52,179 nt of DNA from Klebsiella pneumoniae (GTDB lineage Bacteria > Pseudomonadota > Gammaproteobacteria > Pseudomonadales > Pseudohongiellaceae). This document shows, piece by piece, positions 1-10,180 of this stretch (position 1 is the first letter of the stretch; the number at the start of each line of letters is the position of its first letter). Made by a program: the position numbers and the translations under genes. The notes under the pieces are model-generated. The model was given only the letters and a program-made list of their open reading frames with translations. It was not told where the DNA came from and searched no databases. The stretch covers positions 1 to 52,179 of the forward strand of contig CAMCRC010000010.1 of assembly GCA_945877175.1 (NCBI GenBank), written 5' to 3'.

Positions 1-88
1 ACATTGGCTTGCCCGCGATGTCCAGAAGGGGCTTGCCCGGCAGCCGCGTGGCCGCAAAACGTGCCGGAATGACAACGATGAAAGACAT
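1..88 (-). CDS. kdsB: 3-deoxy-manno-octulosonate cytidylyltransferase, N-terminal fragment (runs off window)
   Basis: KdsB activates KDO with CTP to give CMP-KDO, the sugar donor for the inner core of lipopolysaccharide, in the cytoplasm. Only about 29 codons lie inside the window. They contain the nucleotide-binding start typical of the family ([17 protein letters not shown], then GKPM). The ATG overlaps the stop of the upstream Trm112-like gene by one base (TGATG), which suggests translational coupling. It is the last visible gene of the minus-strand envelope string and fits beside lpxK and msbA. The identity is clear from the N terminus; the rest lies outside the window. Confidence 0.9.
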   Translation of the reverse strand, partial: MSFIVVIPARFAATRLPGKPLLDIAGKPM

Positions 89-273
89 CAGCGGTTCTCC
101 CTCTCCTCCAGACTGAGATGCCGCGCTTCGTTTTCCAGCATCACGGGAATACCGTCACGCACGGGAAAGGCAAGGGCATCGCCGTAGCACAGCAATTCCG
201 CTGCTGCCCTGTCGAATTTGAGCGGTCCTTTGCACAGGGGACACGCAAGTATGGCGAGCAACTTCTGATCCAT
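88..273 (-). CDS. ycaR: Trm112 family small protein (YcaR-like)
   Basis: A 61-residue protein with the usual length and layout of the YcaR/Trm112 family: [18 protein letters not shown] at the start, and a VRDGIPVML segment near the end. The visible CxxC (C11, C14) would be half of a zinc site; a lone C29 follows, so a complete four-Cys site is not seen. Bacterial members commonly sit between lpxK and kdsB, as here. Their biochemical role is not settled, although the eukaryotic relative activates methyltransferases. The start is ATG. The stop overlaps the kdsB start by one base, and lpxK ends 9 bases upstream. Confidence 0.88.
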   Translation of the reverse strand: MDQKLLAILACPLCKGPLKFDRAAAELLCYGDALAFPVRDGIPVMLENEARHLSLEERENR

Positions 274-282
274 ATGAACTCC

Positions 283-1344
283 TCATTCAATTCCGGGGTG
301 TACTTCACGCGCCGCAATCAGCGCGTGCACTGCGGCCAGCAGCGGCGTCGTGAACGCGGGCGCCAGCCGGGCTTCTACTTCAAGGTACCAGCAATGGGTG
401 CCGGCGAAGACTTCACACTTCACGGCATCCTTGCTGGTCATCACCAGCGTGTGCGCGGCGGCAAACTGCAGGTCATGCGCTGTGAAACGATAATGATCGG
501 GAAACGGGTGACACAACGGGGTATAGCCCAGACCGCGTACCGTGTCGAAGAAGCGCTGCGGATTGCCAATGCCCGCGAGTGCATGCAGCACCCCGGAATC
601 GCGCAAGGGCAATGCTGTCAGTGCGACACGCTCACCTGACGCAAGATTGACCCAGCAGGCCGGTTCCAGCGTCATGGCAGTGCGCACGGGGAAATTGGCG
701 GGCAACCCCGCCTGACGGGCCACTGTATCCTGCCCCCCCGCAGTGCCACCATTGAAGACCAGCCAGTCCACTTCCCGCAGTCGCGACGGCGGTTCGCGCA
801 GTGGCCCTGCCGGAAGACAATGGCCATTGCCCAGCAGGCGCTCACCATCGATGACGACAATTTCCAGCGCACGTGGCAGCGCATAATGCTGCAGGCCGTC
901 GTCACTCAGAATCACATCGCAGGCGCTTTGCACGCACAATGCTTCCACGCCCCGCAGACGCTGCGCGTCGACACGCACCGGACATCCTGTCTGCCTGTGC
1001 ACAAGCACAGCTTCATCACCCACATCCTCTGGTCGAGACAGCGCTGTGACGCTGGCCGGCTCCTTGCTGCCTCCATAGCCACGGCTCACGATCCCAGGCT
1101 TCAAACCGTGGGCCAACAGCAGTCTGGCAAGTGCGATTATGAGCGGCGTCTTGCCGGTGCCACCCAGGGCAATGTTGCCAATCACGATGACAGGGGGCAG
1201 CGTCGGATTGCGCGCTCTGCGCTGCTCAAGATGAATACGGCGCCTGCGTGCCAAGGCTGCGTAAACGCGTGACACCGGCCATAGTGGCCACAACCAGAGG
1301 CGCGTGCGCTGCGACTTGTCGTACCACGCATCGAGAAGGCTCAT
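283..1344 (-). CDS. lpxK: tetraacyldisaccharide 4'-kinase
   Basis: LpxK phosphorylates the 4' position of the tetraacyl disaccharide 1-phosphate to make lipid IVA, at the inner face of the cytoplasmic membrane. The protein is about 353 residues, normal for the family. It has a hydrophobic, basic N terminus (DAWYDKSQRTRLWLWPLWP) and the P-loop IGNIALGGTGKTP (around 56-67), followed by the conserved SRGYGG and LSDDGLQH segments. I chose the ATG at 1344, which overlaps the msbA stop by one base (TGATG). A GTG one codon upstream (1347) is the alternative and would give a 4-nt overlap. It is co-transcribed with msbA, whose flippase acts later on the same lipid. Confidence 0.95.
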   Translation of the reverse strand: MSLLDAWYDKSQRTRLWLWPLWPVSRVYAALARRRRIHLEQRRARNPTLPPVIVIGNIALGGTGKTPLIIALARLLLAHGLKPGIVSRGYGGSKEPASVTALSRPEDVGDEAVLVHRQTGCPVRVDAQRLRGVEALCVQSACDVILSDDGLQHYALPRALEIVVIDGERLLGNGHCLPAGPLREPPSRLREVDWLVFNGGTAGGQDTVARQAGLPANFPVRTAMTLEPACWVNLASGERVALTALPLRDSGVLHALAGIGNPQRFFDTVRGLGYTPLCHPFPDHYRFTAHDLQFAAAHTLVMTSKDAVKCEVFAGTHCWYLEVEARLAPAFTTPLLAAVHALIAAREVHPGIE

Positions 1345-3122
1345 CACTCACCTGCAGTGAGATCGGAGAACTGGATTCTGTGCAGTGCCGCATACTGTCC
1401 GTTGCGAGAAATCAATTCCTGATGCGTACCGGATTCCACGATTCGTCCTTTGTCCATCACAACAATGACGTTGGCGTTTTCAATGGTGGACAGGCGATGC
1501 GCAATCACGAACGTCGTACGGCCTTTCATGAGGGTGCTCAAGGCCTGCTGTATGTGCTGTTCTGACTCGGAGTCCAGCGCTGACGTGGCTTCATCGAGTA
1601 CCAGGATGGGTGCATTCTTGAGGAAGGCACGGGCAATCGCCACACGTTGCCGCTGTCCGCCGGAAAGCATGAGTCCCGAGTCCCCCACTATCGAATGAAT
1701 ACCATTGTCGAGCTTGTCGATGAACTCCATGGCATGAGCGCTGCGGGCAACGTCCACGATCTGCTCGTCGGTGATGCTGCCATCGTTTCCGTAGGCAATA
1801 TTCTCGGCAATGGTGCCCTCAAACAACACGACATCCTGACTCACCACGGCGATCTGCTGACGCAGGTTGTCAAGCGTGTAATCTCTTGCCGGAACCCCGT
1901 CGATCAGAATGCTGCCGGACTCCACATCATAGAAACGCGGCAGCAGACTCACCAGAGTTGTCTTGCCGCTGCCGGACTTGCCGACCAGCGCCACGCTCTG
2001 TCCAGGCTCAACCCGCAGTGACACATTGGCCAGTACGGGCTCATCCCCTTTGTCTTTGTCCTTGTACTTGAAGCTGACGTCGGCAAACTCGACTTCGCCG
2101 CGAACGCGGCCAACGGTATGGTTGCCCGCATCCTTTTCGACAGGTTCATCCAGCAATGCAAAGATGCTGTCAGCGGCAGAGATGCCGCGTTGAACCACAG
2201 AGTTTACCTGTGAGAGCTGACGGATAGGCTTGGCCAGCAAGCCCGCTACCGTCAGAAAGGCCACAAAATCGCCAGCAGTGGCATTGGCAAAATAGGCGGG
2301 AGACATGGCGAACCAGATCAGCACAGCCATCGCGATGCTGACCAGCAATTGAATCACGGGAATAGCGATGGACTGGGTGCCCACCATCTTCATGTTCTGG
2401 CGTCGATTGCGCTCGCTCGCACGCTCGAAGCGTTCCAATACGAAGTTCTTGCCGTTGAAACTGCGTACCACCTTCTGACCTTTGATGGATTCGTTGGTAA
2501 TCTGGGTGACGTCGCCCATGGAATTCTGCATCTGGCGGCTGTATTTGCGGAATCGGCTGGAAGCCAGGCCTACAACGATTGCCACACAGGGCGCTACCAG
2601 CAGGAATACCAGACTGAGGCGCCAGTTGCTCCAGAACAGCGAGATCAGAAGTCCGACCACTGTCAGGCCTTCCCGAAAGATCACCGTCACGGCATTGGTT
2701 GCGGCGCCACTGATCTGCTGAACATCATAAGTGACCTTGGAAACCAGTCGCCCGGCGGTGCTGTTGTCGTAATAGCGCATCGGCAGAACGAGCAGGCGCT
2801 CCATGATCTCGCAGCGCAGCTTGTGAATGATGCTGTTGGATATGTATTCCAGCGAATAGCCACCCATGAAACCGCCGATGCCCCGCACCAGCACAATCGC
2901 AACACAGATCAGCGGACTGAGCAGCCGGGCATCGGGATTCTGTGCCGTCACCTGATCGACGGTCCAGCCCAGCCACTCAGCAGTAGCCACCCCGGTAATG
3001 GAAAAAATGATATAGCCGATGATGCTGATCGCAAACATGCCGCGATGAGGTTTGACATAGGCAAGAAGGCGCTTGTAGACCTGCCAGCCCTGCGTCGAAG
3101 TGTCGGGTTCGTGATGACTCAT
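1344..3122 (-). CDS. msbA: lipid A export ATP-binding/permease protein
   Basis: MsbA is a homodimeric ABC exporter that flips core-lipid A across the inner membrane. At 592 residues it has the usual half-transporter length. An N-terminal transmembrane domain (about 25-320) is followed by an ATPase domain with Walker A GKSGSGKT (381-388), signature LSGGQ (486-490), Walker B ILVLDEA (506-512) and an AHRLST H-loop near 540. It starts with ATG 9 bases after exbD and its stop overlaps lpxK, so exbB-exbD-msbA-lpxK look like one transcript. The lpxK neighbour favours MsbA over a drug exporter of the same fold. Confidence 0.93.
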   Translation of the reverse strand: MSHHEPDTSTQGWQVYKRLLAYVKPHRGMFAISIIGYIIFSITGVATAEWLGWTVDQVTAQNPDARLLSPLICVAIVLVRGIGGFMGGYSLEYISNSIIHKLRCEIMERLLVLPMRYYDNSTAGRLVSKVTYDVQQISGAATNAVTVIFREGLTVVGLLISLFWSNWRLSLVFLLVAPCVAIVVGLASSRFRKYSRQMQNSMGDVTQITNESIKGQKVVRSFNGKNFVLERFERASERNRRQNMKMVGTQSIAIPVIQLLVSIAMAVLIWFAMSPAYFANATAGDFVAFLTVAGLLAKPIRQLSQVNSVVQRGISAADSIFALLDEPVEKDAGNHTVGRVRGEVEFADVSFKYKDKDKGDEPVLANVSLRVEPGQSVALVGKSGSGKTTLVSLLPRFYDVESGSILIDGVPARDYTLDNLRQQIAVVSQDVVLFEGTIAENIAYGNDGSITDEQIVDVARSAHAMEFIDKLDNGIHSIVGDSGLMLSGGQRQRVAIARAFLKNAPILVLDEATSALDSESEQHIQQALSTLMKGRTTFVIAHRLSTIENANVIVVMDKGRIVESGTHQELISRNGQYAALHRIQFSDLTAGE

Positions 3123-3131
3123 GGGTCCGGA

Positions 3132-3554
3132 TCAGTTCTCTTCGTTGGGCTTGCGTGTTGCAATGCTCAGCCGGCTGAAGCCTGACTGCCCTATGGCATC
3201 CATCGCCGTGACGACCGACTGATGTGTCGCATCCGCATCGGCAATCAGAATCAGGGCAGCGGTACGGTCGCCACGCGACACTTCTTCCAGCCCCTGCATC
3301 AAAGTACTCAGTTCGGCGTTGACCAGCGTCCGGCCGTCGATGGCATAGCTGCCACTCTGGCTGACGGAAATCTCGATGACTTGTTCCGCGTCCTGTGCCG
3401 GCGCGCCATCGGCCTCCGGGAGATTTACGGCCAGCCGGGTCTCGCGGGTAAACGTAGTGGACACCATGAAGAAGATCAGCAGCAGAAACACCACGTCAAT
3501 CAGCGGCGTCAGATTGATTGAAAGTTCTTCCTGAATGCGCCGCTGAAATTTCAC
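3132..3554 (-). CDS. exbD: biopolymer transport protein, ExbD/TolR family
   Basis: A 140-residue protein with a short cytoplasmic N terminus, one transmembrane helix (about 18-35) and a periplasmic domain. The helix begins LTPLIDVVFLLLIFFM; the Asp at residue 20 matches the proton-carrying aspartate of ExbD/TolR. It should work with the adjacent ExbB as a proton-driven motor that energises a TonB-like partner, but no tonB is present here. The GTG start overlaps the exbB stop by 4 nt (GTGA). ExbD and TolR cannot be separated by sequence alone; the missing tolA/tolB context favours ExbD. Confidence 0.88.
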   Translation of the reverse strand: MKFQRRIQEELSINLTPLIDVVFLLLIFFMVSTTFTRETRLAVNLPEADGAPAQDAEQVIEISVSQSGSYAIDGRTLVNAELSTLMQGLEEVSRGDRTAALILIADADATHQSVVTAMDAIGQSGFSRLSIATRKPNEEN

Positions 3555-4186
3555 TGATTGCCAATCTCTTTGATGTCGACACGGCGATCACTGTGCAGTG
3601 CGTCCACCAGCTTGATGGACTCCTGTTCCAGATTCAACACGAGCGTGTCAACCCGTCGCATGAGCATGCGGTGGAAAGTAAAGGTGGGGATGGCTACGGT
3701 CAATCCGGCTGCCGTAGTGATCAGTGCCTGGGAAATGCCCCCGGCCAGAGCGTTGGTATTGCCGCTGCCCTGCACCATGATCTGCGTGAACACATCGATC
3801 ATGCCGAATACTGTCCCCAGCAAGCCGAGCAGGGGCGTGATGGCTGCAATGGTGCCCAATGTGCTCAGGTAGCGTTCCAGGTCGTGAATGACCTGGTTGG
3901 CGGCCTGCTCGATGCTGACGGTCATGGCAGCTTTGCCGTATTTGGAGTTCACCAGTCCCGCGGCCAGAATCTGGCCAAGCGGCGAGGCCAGGCGCAGCTC
4001 GCGCAGGTGAGCACTGTCGAGTTCATTGTTCTTGATCCAGGTCCAGACCTGGCCGAGCGTGTAACGCGGCGCGATACGGGCGGCGCTGAGTGTCCAGAAG
4101 CGCTCGATGACAATGGCAATGGCAATGATCGAACTCAAGATGATCGGCAACATCAACCAGCCACCGGCTTTGACAATTTCTACCAC
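3551..4186 (-). CDS. exbB: MotA/TolQ/ExbB proton channel family protein
   Basis: A 211-residue inner-membrane protein of the ExbB/TolQ family. One N-terminal helix (about 10-27) precedes a cytoplasmic stretch, and two further helices follow after ERYLSTLGTIAAITPLLGLLG, which is the conserved proton-channel segment. The start is GTG, supported by a strong ribosome site (GGAGG, 6 bases upstream) that lies in the 97-base gap after comEC. It overlaps exbD by 4 nt. The gap to comEC is long enough for an internal promoter, but I could not pick one convincingly. Confidence 0.88.
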   Translation of the reverse strand: MVEIVKAGGWLMLPIILSSIIAIAIVIERFWTLSAARIAPRYTLGQVWTWIKNNELDSAHLRELRLASPLGQILAAGLVNSKYGKAAMTVSIEQAANQVIHDLERYLSTLGTIAAITPLLGLLGTVFGMIDVFTQIMVQGSGNTNALAGGISQALITTAAGLTVAIPTFTFHRMLMRRVDTLVLNLEQESIKLVDALHSDRRVDIKEIGNQ

Positions 4187-4283
4187 TGGGAACCTCCGGG
4201 CGTGATGGCGCGTACTCTACCATACTCGTCTGAGACCCTGTGAGCACGACGTGCAATGGCCGCCAGGATATGATTCTCAAGGG

Positions 4284-6764
4284 CTATGGCGCAGCGGGCT
4301 GCTCGCCGTGCAACTGGCGGGACTCCTCCGGAACCAGGGGTTGCCACCAGCGGCGCCGCGTTTCGCGCCAGCTCTGCGGCGTGGTTTCGCAGTCACCTGT
4401 GTTCCCGAGACACCACTGCAGCGCACCGCGCAGCGCCGTATTCCACGCGGCAACTCCCTGAGAATGGTAACGCGCGGCGACGACCGGCGCAGGGTGTCGA
4501 AACTGGCTGCGGTAGCCCGCAGAGTAGATCACGCCGCCCGGAGCTGCGGCCGCAAGAAACCCCGGGGTGGAGGAAGTCTGACTGCCATGGTGGGGCGCAA
4601 TCAGCCAGTCACTGCGCAAGTCCGATGCGCCTGCCCGCCGCAATGCGGACTCTGCACCCTCCTCTATGTCCCCAGTCAGCAGCATGACGTAGCCTCCTGC
4701 CTCTATTCGCAGAACACAGGAACTGTCATTGCCGGCGTCATGCTGACCGGGTGGCGGCCACAGGACTGAGAAATTCACCCCGTCCCACTCCCAGTTCTGT
4801 CCGCGGGCACACATAGTCAGAGTCGCCCCGGACGCCTTCACGGCTGCCGGCATCGGCCCCTGAGGATCCTCGCCAAAGCTCACTTCCCGTGTGGGCAAGG
4901 CTGACAATAGCGACACCAATCCGCCGGCATGATCGTTGTCCCCATGACTGACCATGACAGTGTCAAGTTGCCTTACCCCCACGCTGCGCAGATAGGGCAC
5001 GAGGATGCCGGCTCCTGCGTCAAAGTTCTCGCTGAAGCGCGGCCCCGTGTCGTACACCAGCGCATGGGAAGCGGTCCTGACAACCACGGCAAGACCTTGC
5101 CCGACATCGAGGACGGCAAGCCTGGCGATGCCAGGTGCCGCCAACTCGCGCGACGGCAGTGCAAGCGGGAGCAAGAGAATCAAGCCCAGCCAGCGGCCAG
5201 GCCAGCCGCGCGGCAGCAGCAACATCACGCTTCCTGCCATCGCAAGAAGAAACTCCGGCAGGGTTGTTCCCCTGAATTCCCAAAGTACCGGCAACGGTGC
5301 TCCCACGAGAGCCTGCAGGCCCGCTGTAAACACACCCAGCAAGCAATCTGCGAGGTGCAAGGCTGCGCTGCCAACTGGCAGCCAGACGAACAGCAGTAGC
5401 GAGCCCAGCAAACAAAGTGGCACTACCAACAGACTTACGAGCGGAATAGCCAGCACATTGGCGACGGGCGACAAAAGAGAAAGTTGCTGCATCCAGACAG
5501 CCATCGGTACCGTCATGCCGATAGAGATCACCCATTGCGGATGAGCCCAACGCAGCCAGAGTCCCGCCCAATCGGGTGTCCACGAGTCAGCAGGCATTTT
5601 GCCAGGCACTGGGGCGCGATGGTGAAGTGTCCGCAGCCCGTTGTATGCCAGCAACAACGTGCCGACTGCGCCAAAGGAAAGCCAGAATCCAGCCCCTAGA
5701 ACGCTCATTGGGTTGCCCGCCATGACCAGCAACAAGGCGAGACAGAAACTGAAAGAATGTGAGACTCGCCTCGCAAGAAGCTGTGTGCCCATGAACACCA
5801 GCACCATGACACAGGAGCGCTGCGTCGGCACTGAAAAACCTGCCATCAGGCTGTAGAGCACGGCGCCAGTAACCCCCGCCACCGCGCCCCATTGCTGGGC
5901 CGGCAGTCGCAACAGGAGCAGCGGACTCAAGCGCACAAGCACGGCCACCAGCCCATGGCACATCCAGGCGACGAACGCGATATGCAGCCCTGAAATCACT
6001 ATCAGATGGTTGGTGCCTGTCTGTGTAAAAAGCTCCCAGTTTTCTGCGCTGATCTGCTCACCGTCACCGAGCACCAGCGCCACGATGATGCCTGCATTCG
6101 GCCTGCCCTCCAGTGCCAGCAGCAGACGTTCGCGCAGAACGTAACGTACCCGCGACACCCATGCTCCGCCGTCCTCAAGCCGTTGCGTGAAGGACGTATC
6201 CCGCACATAGCCCCGCGCGGCAATACCTTGCTGAATCAGCCAGGCTTCATAGTCAAAGCCTCCGGGATTGGCAAAGCCTCGCGGTGCGTTCAGACGCACG
6301 CGCCAGAACCAACGTTGACCTGGCTCCAGCCTTTCATGTCCGTAATAGTTGAGCAGAATCTGGCGATTACTAAAGACACTGCTGGCTGCAGGACAATCGG
6401 ATGGAAGCAGATCGAAGCAACTGCTTTCAACCGTGAACCGCACCTGCTGAGCCCTGTCACCTTGTTCTGGCAGACCGGTTACAAGCCCCGTAACCCAGAA
6501 ATCGCGCGCTTCCAGATAAGGAGGCAACAACGCCTCCAAGCGGTTTTGTGCAAACCACATGCTCCAGACAAGTCCGAGCAGAAATGCAAGCAGCAGTGCG
6601 TTTGCCTGCCGGGCTCGCCAGACTCCCACACAAAGCACTGGCACAAGTGCAGGCAACAGCAAGGGAGACAGTGGCGGCAAAGCAGGAAAAAGAGTTACCA
6701 GGGCCATGCCGAAACAGGCGGCGATCATCCGTGAGCGCATGGAAAATCCGTAAGCGGAAGACAT
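4284..6764 (-). CDS. comEC: DNA internalisation-related competence protein ComEC/Rec2
   Basis: ComEC forms the inner-membrane channel for single-stranded DNA during natural transformation. At 826 residues it has the full three-part layout: N-terminal helices and an OB-like soluble domain (about 85-190), a multi-helix competence domain (about 225-505) with the family motif HLIVISGLHIAF (253-264), and a C-terminal metallo-beta-lactamase-like domain (from about 547) with SHGDNDHAGG (606-615) carrying likely metal ligands. The frame is intact, so the gene may be functional, but no other competence genes are in the window. It lies 47 bases after lolE, a placement also known in pseudomonads (from memory). 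Confidence 0.93.
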   Translation of the reverse strand: MSSAYGFSMRSRMIAACFGMALVTLFPALPPLSPLLLPALVPVLCVGVWRARQANALLLAFLLGLVWSMWFAQNRLEALLPPYLEARDFWVTGLVTGLPEQGDRAQQVRFTVESSCFDLLPSDCPAASSVFSNRQILLNYYGHERLEPGQRWFWRVRLNAPRGFANPGGFDYEAWLIQQGIAARGYVRDTSFTQRLEDGGAWVSRVRYVLRERLLLALEGRPNAGIIVALVLGDGEQISAENWELFTQTGTNHLIVISGLHIAFVAWMCHGLVAVLVRLSPLLLLRLPAQQWGAVAGVTGAVLYSLMAGFSVPTQRSCVMVLVFMGTQLLARRVSHSFSFCLALLLVMAGNPMSVLGAGFWLSFGAVGTLLLAYNGLRTLHHRAPVPGKMPADSWTPDWAGLWLRWAHPQWVISIGMTVPMAVWMQQLSLLSPVANVLAIPLVSLLVVPLCLLGSLLLFVWLPVGSAALHLADCLLGVFTAGLQALVGAPLPVLWEFRGTTLPEFLLAMAGSVMLLLPRGWPGRWLGLILLLPLALPSRELAAPGIARLAVLDVGQGLAVVVRTASHALVYDTGPRFSENFDAGAGILVPYLRSVGVRQLDTVMVSHGDNDHAGGLVSLLSALPTREVSFGEDPQGPMPAAVKASGATLTMCARGQNWEWDGVNFSVLWPPPGQHDAGNDSSCVLRIEAGGYVMLLTGDIEEGAESALRRAGASDLRSDWLIAPHHGSQTSSTPGFLAAAAPGGVIYSAGYRSQFRHPAPVVAARYHSQGVAAWNTALRGALQWCLGNTGDCETTPQSWRETRRRWWQPLVPEESRQLHGEQPAAP

Positions 6765-6811
6765 CAGTGTCGTTCCGCAAGTATAGGCAGCGTTTGCAGT
6801 TGCCGCGGGGG

Positions 6812-8104
6812 CTATTCCAGACGCAGAGCTTCGGCAGGTTGCACGCGGGATGCGCGCCAGGCAGGGTAAAGAGTTGCCAGAAGGGACAGGACGAATACGC
6901 CAATGCTGACACCCAGTATATCTCTCAGCCGCAGCTCTGAGGGCAGAAAGTCCACCGGATACACCTCTGCACTGAGCAGCGTGATGCCAAGCATCCGCTC
7001 CAATATCGCGGCAAAGTCTCCGACTGTCAGGGAAAACAGGATCCCGAAGGCTATTCCAATGGCGGTACCGATGAGCCCCACGATGCAGCCCTGAGTCATG
7101 AATATTCGGCCGATAGTCTTCGGGCTGGCGCCGATCGTGCGCAGAATGGCGATGTCGCCCCGCTTGTCGCGCACGATCATGACAAGACTTACCACGAGAT
7201 TGAACGCGGCCACGCCCACCAGAAGCCAGAGCAGAAAACTGACGATCGTGCGGGAAAACTGAATATTCTCGTAGATGTTCCCGAACACGCGAGTCCAGGT
7301 GTCCACTTCCAGTCCACCAGGCAGGTCCTCGGCAAGATCGTCAGCGACCGCGCGCACCTGCAGCAGGTCCTGAATCTTGAAGCGCAAGCCCGTGTAGGTG
7401 TCGCGCAATCGGTAGAGCGCCTGTGCATCCTGCAGCGTAATCATGGCCATGGCACTGTCCAGCTCCAGCGTGCCCACCTTGTAAATACCGGCCACGGTGA
7501 ACTGTCGCTGCGTTGGCAGCGGAACCAGAGGATTCACGGAGACTTCCAGAGAATAGAGAGTGACACGGTCACCCAGACCTACGCCCAGATTCTGAGCGAG
7601 TGTCGCACCGAGGATTATGCGGAAACGGGCTTCCTGAAGTCCGGCAAGCGACCCTTCCACCATGAATCGGTCAACAATGGATATGCGCTTTTCGGCTTCC
7701 GGATCGACGCCCTGCACCAGGACGCCCTTGGCGAAACCGTTCCCTGCCACGACGCCAGTGGTTTCAATCTGGGGAGCAAAATCGAGGACTGCCGGATTGG
7801 CGGCCAGAACGGCTTCGATGGCCTGCCATTGCTCAGGTCCCCGGGGCTCCTGAGACTTGACTGTGCCATGGGGCAGAATACCCAGAATGTTTTCCCGCAC
7901 CTCGCGGTCGAAACCATTCATGACAGACAGCACTGTGATCAGGATGGCAATGCCCAGGGCGAGCCCGCTGACGGTGAGAGCGGACATGAACGACACCAGC
8001 TGACTGCGCCGGCCAACACTGACATAGCGCAGCGCGATGAATGCCGAAAAGGAGTGTTCGGCATATGGCGCAATCGCGGGAATGCGGGAGGCGTCATTCG
8101 CCAT
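6812..8104 (-). CDS. lolE: lipoprotein-releasing ABC transporter permease LolE
   Basis: One of the two permeases of LolCDE, which extracts outer-membrane lipoproteins from the inner membrane and hands them to LolA. About 430 residues: a first transmembrane helix after [20 protein letters not shown], a large periplasmic domain, then three C-terminal helices with the FtsX-like segment [15 protein letters not shown] chose the ATG at 8104, which overlaps the lolD stop by 11 nt. A longer reading frame upstream is only lolD read in another frame. It is called LolE because it follows lolD, as in the classical lolC-lolD-lolE order; sequence alone separates LolC and LolE poorly. Confidence 0.9.
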   Translation of the reverse strand: MANDASRIPAIAPYAEHSFSAFIALRYVSVGRRSQLVSFMSALTVSGLALGIAILITVLSVMNGFDREVRENILGILPHGTVKSQEPRGPEQWQAIEAVLAANPAVLDFAPQIETTGVVAGNGFAKGVLVQGVDPEAEKRISIVDRFMVEGSLAGLQEARFRIILGATLAQNLGVGLGDRVTLYSLEVSVNPLVPLPTQRQFTVAGIYKVGTLELDSAMAMITLQDAQALYRLRDTYTGLRFKIQDLLQVRAVADDLAEDLPGGLEVDTWTRVFGNIYENIQFSRTIVSFLLWLLVGVAAFNLVVSLVMIVRDKRGDIAILRTIGASPKTIGRIFMTQGCIVGLIGTAIGIAFGILFSLTVGDFAAILERMLGITLLSAEVYPVDFLPSELRLRDILGVSIGVFVLSLLATLYPAWRASRVQPAEALRLE

Positions 8105-8927
8105 GAAGAAGTCCCTGCTGCTCCGGCGCTTCGACCAGGCTGGCCTTGAGACCCCGGGCAGCGATCGCGGCGCGGGTCGGCGCATCCAGCTCTTCCAGGC
8201 GTCCGTTGCGCAAGAGCAACACTCGATCGAGAGAACGGGCAAATTCCTCGTCGTGCGTGACGACAATGAAACTGGTAGCCAGCTGGGTATTGAGCTCGGC
8301 CATCAGGGAGTGAATTTCGTGAGCTGTATGGCGATCGAGATTGCCCGTAGGTTCGTCCAGCAACACGCAGCGTGGCTCTGTGACCAGGGCGCGCGCGATC
8401 GCGACGCGTTGCCGTTCGCCTCCGGACAACTCGGAAGGCTTGTGCTGCAAGCGGTGGCCGAGGCCGACGCGCTCCAGAATGGCAGTGGCGCGGGCCGCGG
8501 AGCGCTTGACATCGTTGCCTGCGATCAGCAGCGGCATGCAGACGTTCTCCAGCGCAGTGAATTCCCCAAGCAGATGGTGAAACTGATAAACAAAGCCCAG
8601 GTTGCGATTGCGCATGCGGCCACGCTGGGCTTCGTTCAGGCTGGCAAGATTGAGACCAGCGATCATGACCTCACCCGAGCTTGGCAGATCCAGACCGCCC
8701 AGCAAATTGAGCAGCGTGGTCTTGCCTGAGCCCGACGCGCCGACGATCGCCACGCGCTCTCCGGCATAAACACGCAGATTCAGATCCTTGAGCACCTCCA
8801 CCTGGGCGGGCCCCTGCGTATATACCTTGGAGAGATGGCGACACTCCAGCATCAGTTCGGGTTCCTGCATGTGCGGCGATACGATCTGGGCAACTGGCGA
8901 GGGAGTGATGGAGTCACGCATGTTCAT
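8094..8927 (-). CDS. lolD: lipoprotein-releasing system ATP-binding protein LolD
   Basis: ATPase of the LolCDE complex, at the cytoplasmic face of the inner membrane. It has Walker A GASGSGKT (63-70), signature LSGGERQR (167-174) and Walker [13 protein letters not shown] (187-198). At 277 residues it is longer than the usual 225-235, because about 25 residues precede the conserved [14 protein letters not shown] start and about 25 trail at the end. The ATG at 8927 overlaps the lolC stop by 4 nt (ATGA), which supports that start, although Met20 or Met26 would give a standard-length protein. Confidence 0.93.
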   Translation of the reverse strand: MNMRDSITPSPVAQIVSPHMQEPELMLECRHLSKVYTQGPAQVEVLKDLNLRVYAGERVAIVGASGSGKTTLLNLLGGLDLPSSGEVMIAGLNLASLNEAQRGRMRNRNLGFVYQFHHLLGEFTALENVCMPLLIAGNDVKRSAARATAILERVGLGHRLQHKPSELSGGERQRVAIARALVTEPRCVLLDEPTGNLDRHTAHEIHSLMAELNTQLATSFIVVTHDEEFARSLDRVLLLRNGRLEELDAPTRAAIAARGLKASLVEAPEQQGLLHGE

Positions 8928-10180
8928 TCGTACCTCAGTACTTCGGCGGGCTGAATTCGCGTGGCCCGGTAAGCAGGATAGAGTGTGGCCAGAAAACTGA
9001 CGATGAGGGCGCTGATACAGGTCAGCATGACGTCTTCGGGGCGCAGTTCCGCACGAAGATAGGAAATCATGTAGACGTCCTCGGGGGAGAACGTGGCATT
9101 GAGTGCAGCTTCGATCCAGGTAGTGACAACGGTCAGATTCTGCGCCAGCAGCACGCCGGACAAGGCCCCGAGCGCCGTGCCGAGCACGCCGACGGTGGTT
9201 CCCTGCGTGACAAATATGCTCATGATGGTGGCCCTGCTTGCCCCCATGGTGCGCAGTATCGCGATGTCGGCACTTTTGTCAGCAACCACCATTACGAGGG
9301 TGGAAACGATATTCACAGCCCCGATCACCACAATCATCAAAAGCATGAAGCCCGTCATTGCCTTCTCGAGTCGCAGCGCGTCGAAGAGGCTGGCCTGCGT
9401 CTCGCTCCAGCTGGTACTGCTAAGGCCCTGACTGAGAGCCTCATCCTCCATGCCTTCAATTGCGCGGGTGGCGATCTGGCCTGCATTGAACACATCATCC
9501 ACACGCAACCGAAGTCTCACATCCTGAGCTGCGGCGCTATCACCGAACAGTTCCTGGGCCGCCGCCAGATCGATCATCACGGTATTGTCATTGCCATAGA
9601 AGCCGAAGTCGGCGGCCCCGATAACCTTGAAGCGCATGACATCGTCCAGTTCCCGATTGATCAAACTGTTAAGGGACATCAAAGTCACCTCGTCATCCAG
9701 ATAGATACCCAGACGGTTGGCGAGACGAATGCCCAGGATGATGCCATTCTCGGTGTTTCCCAGCGTCTCCAGCAGGGAGTCGAAACCTGGACTCTCTACC
9801 TGCAGGACCTCACTCTCGTATCGAGGATCAACACCACGCAGCTGCACGAACTCTGCTGCACCGTCATACCGCAGCCAGCTTTCGCCTTCCACAAAGGGCG
9901 CTGCGCCGATGACCTGAGGCTGTGCTGCGAGTGCCTGACGCACCGGTTCCCAGGCGTCCAGACTCTGACTGGACAACACACTGGCATGTGGAACGGCCTT
10001 GAGGGTCTCATCCCGCATGGTGCTGGTCGAGCCATTGATGACGGAGGTCACCACGATCAGCGCGAGCACGCCGATAGTAATGCCCAGCGTGGACACCACG
10101 GAAACGAAGGAGATGATCTGGCTCTTCTTGCGGGTGCGGATGTAGCGCAGGCCAATGAAGAGGGATACCGGTTTAAACAT
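8924..10180 (-). CDS. lolC: lipoprotein-releasing ABC transporter permease LolC
   Basis: First permease of the LolCDE lipoprotein extractor, about 418 residues. It begins [19 protein letters not shown], the characteristic short cytoplasmic lead into helix 1. A periplasmic domain follows, then three C-terminal helices including the [18 protein letters not shown] segment. In LolC the periplasmic domain carries the Hook that recruits LolA. The chosen ATG at 10180 overlaps the stop of the upstream recombinase-like gene by 8 nt. An in-frame upstream start at 10249 would add 23 residues without homology appeal. Confidence 0.9.
   Translation of the reverse strand: MFKPVSLFIGLRYIRTRKKSQIISFVSVVSTLGITIGVLALIVVTSVINGSTSTMRDETLKAVPHASVLSSQSLDAWEPVRQALAAQPQVIGAAPFVEGESWLRYDGAAEFVQLRGVDPRYESEVLQVESPGFDSLLETLGNTENGIILGIRLANRLGIYLDDEVTLMSLNSLINRELDDVMRFKVIGAADFGFYGNDNTVMIDLAAAQELFGDSAAAQDVRLRLRVDDVFNAGQIATRAIEGMEDEALSQGLSSTSWSETQASLFDALRLEKAMTGFMLLMIVVIGAVNIVSTLVMVVADKSADIAILRTMGASRATIMSIFVTQGTTVGVLGTALGALSGVLLAQNLTVVTTWIEAALNATFSPEDVYMISYLRAELRPEDVMLTCISALIVSFLATLYPAYRATRIQPAEVLRYE

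Noticed and set aside
3132-4186. tolQ-tolR instead of exbB-exbD
   Set aside because: The families overlap in sequence, but tolA, tolB and pal are absent and the lol/lpxK setting matches exbBD in related gene orders.
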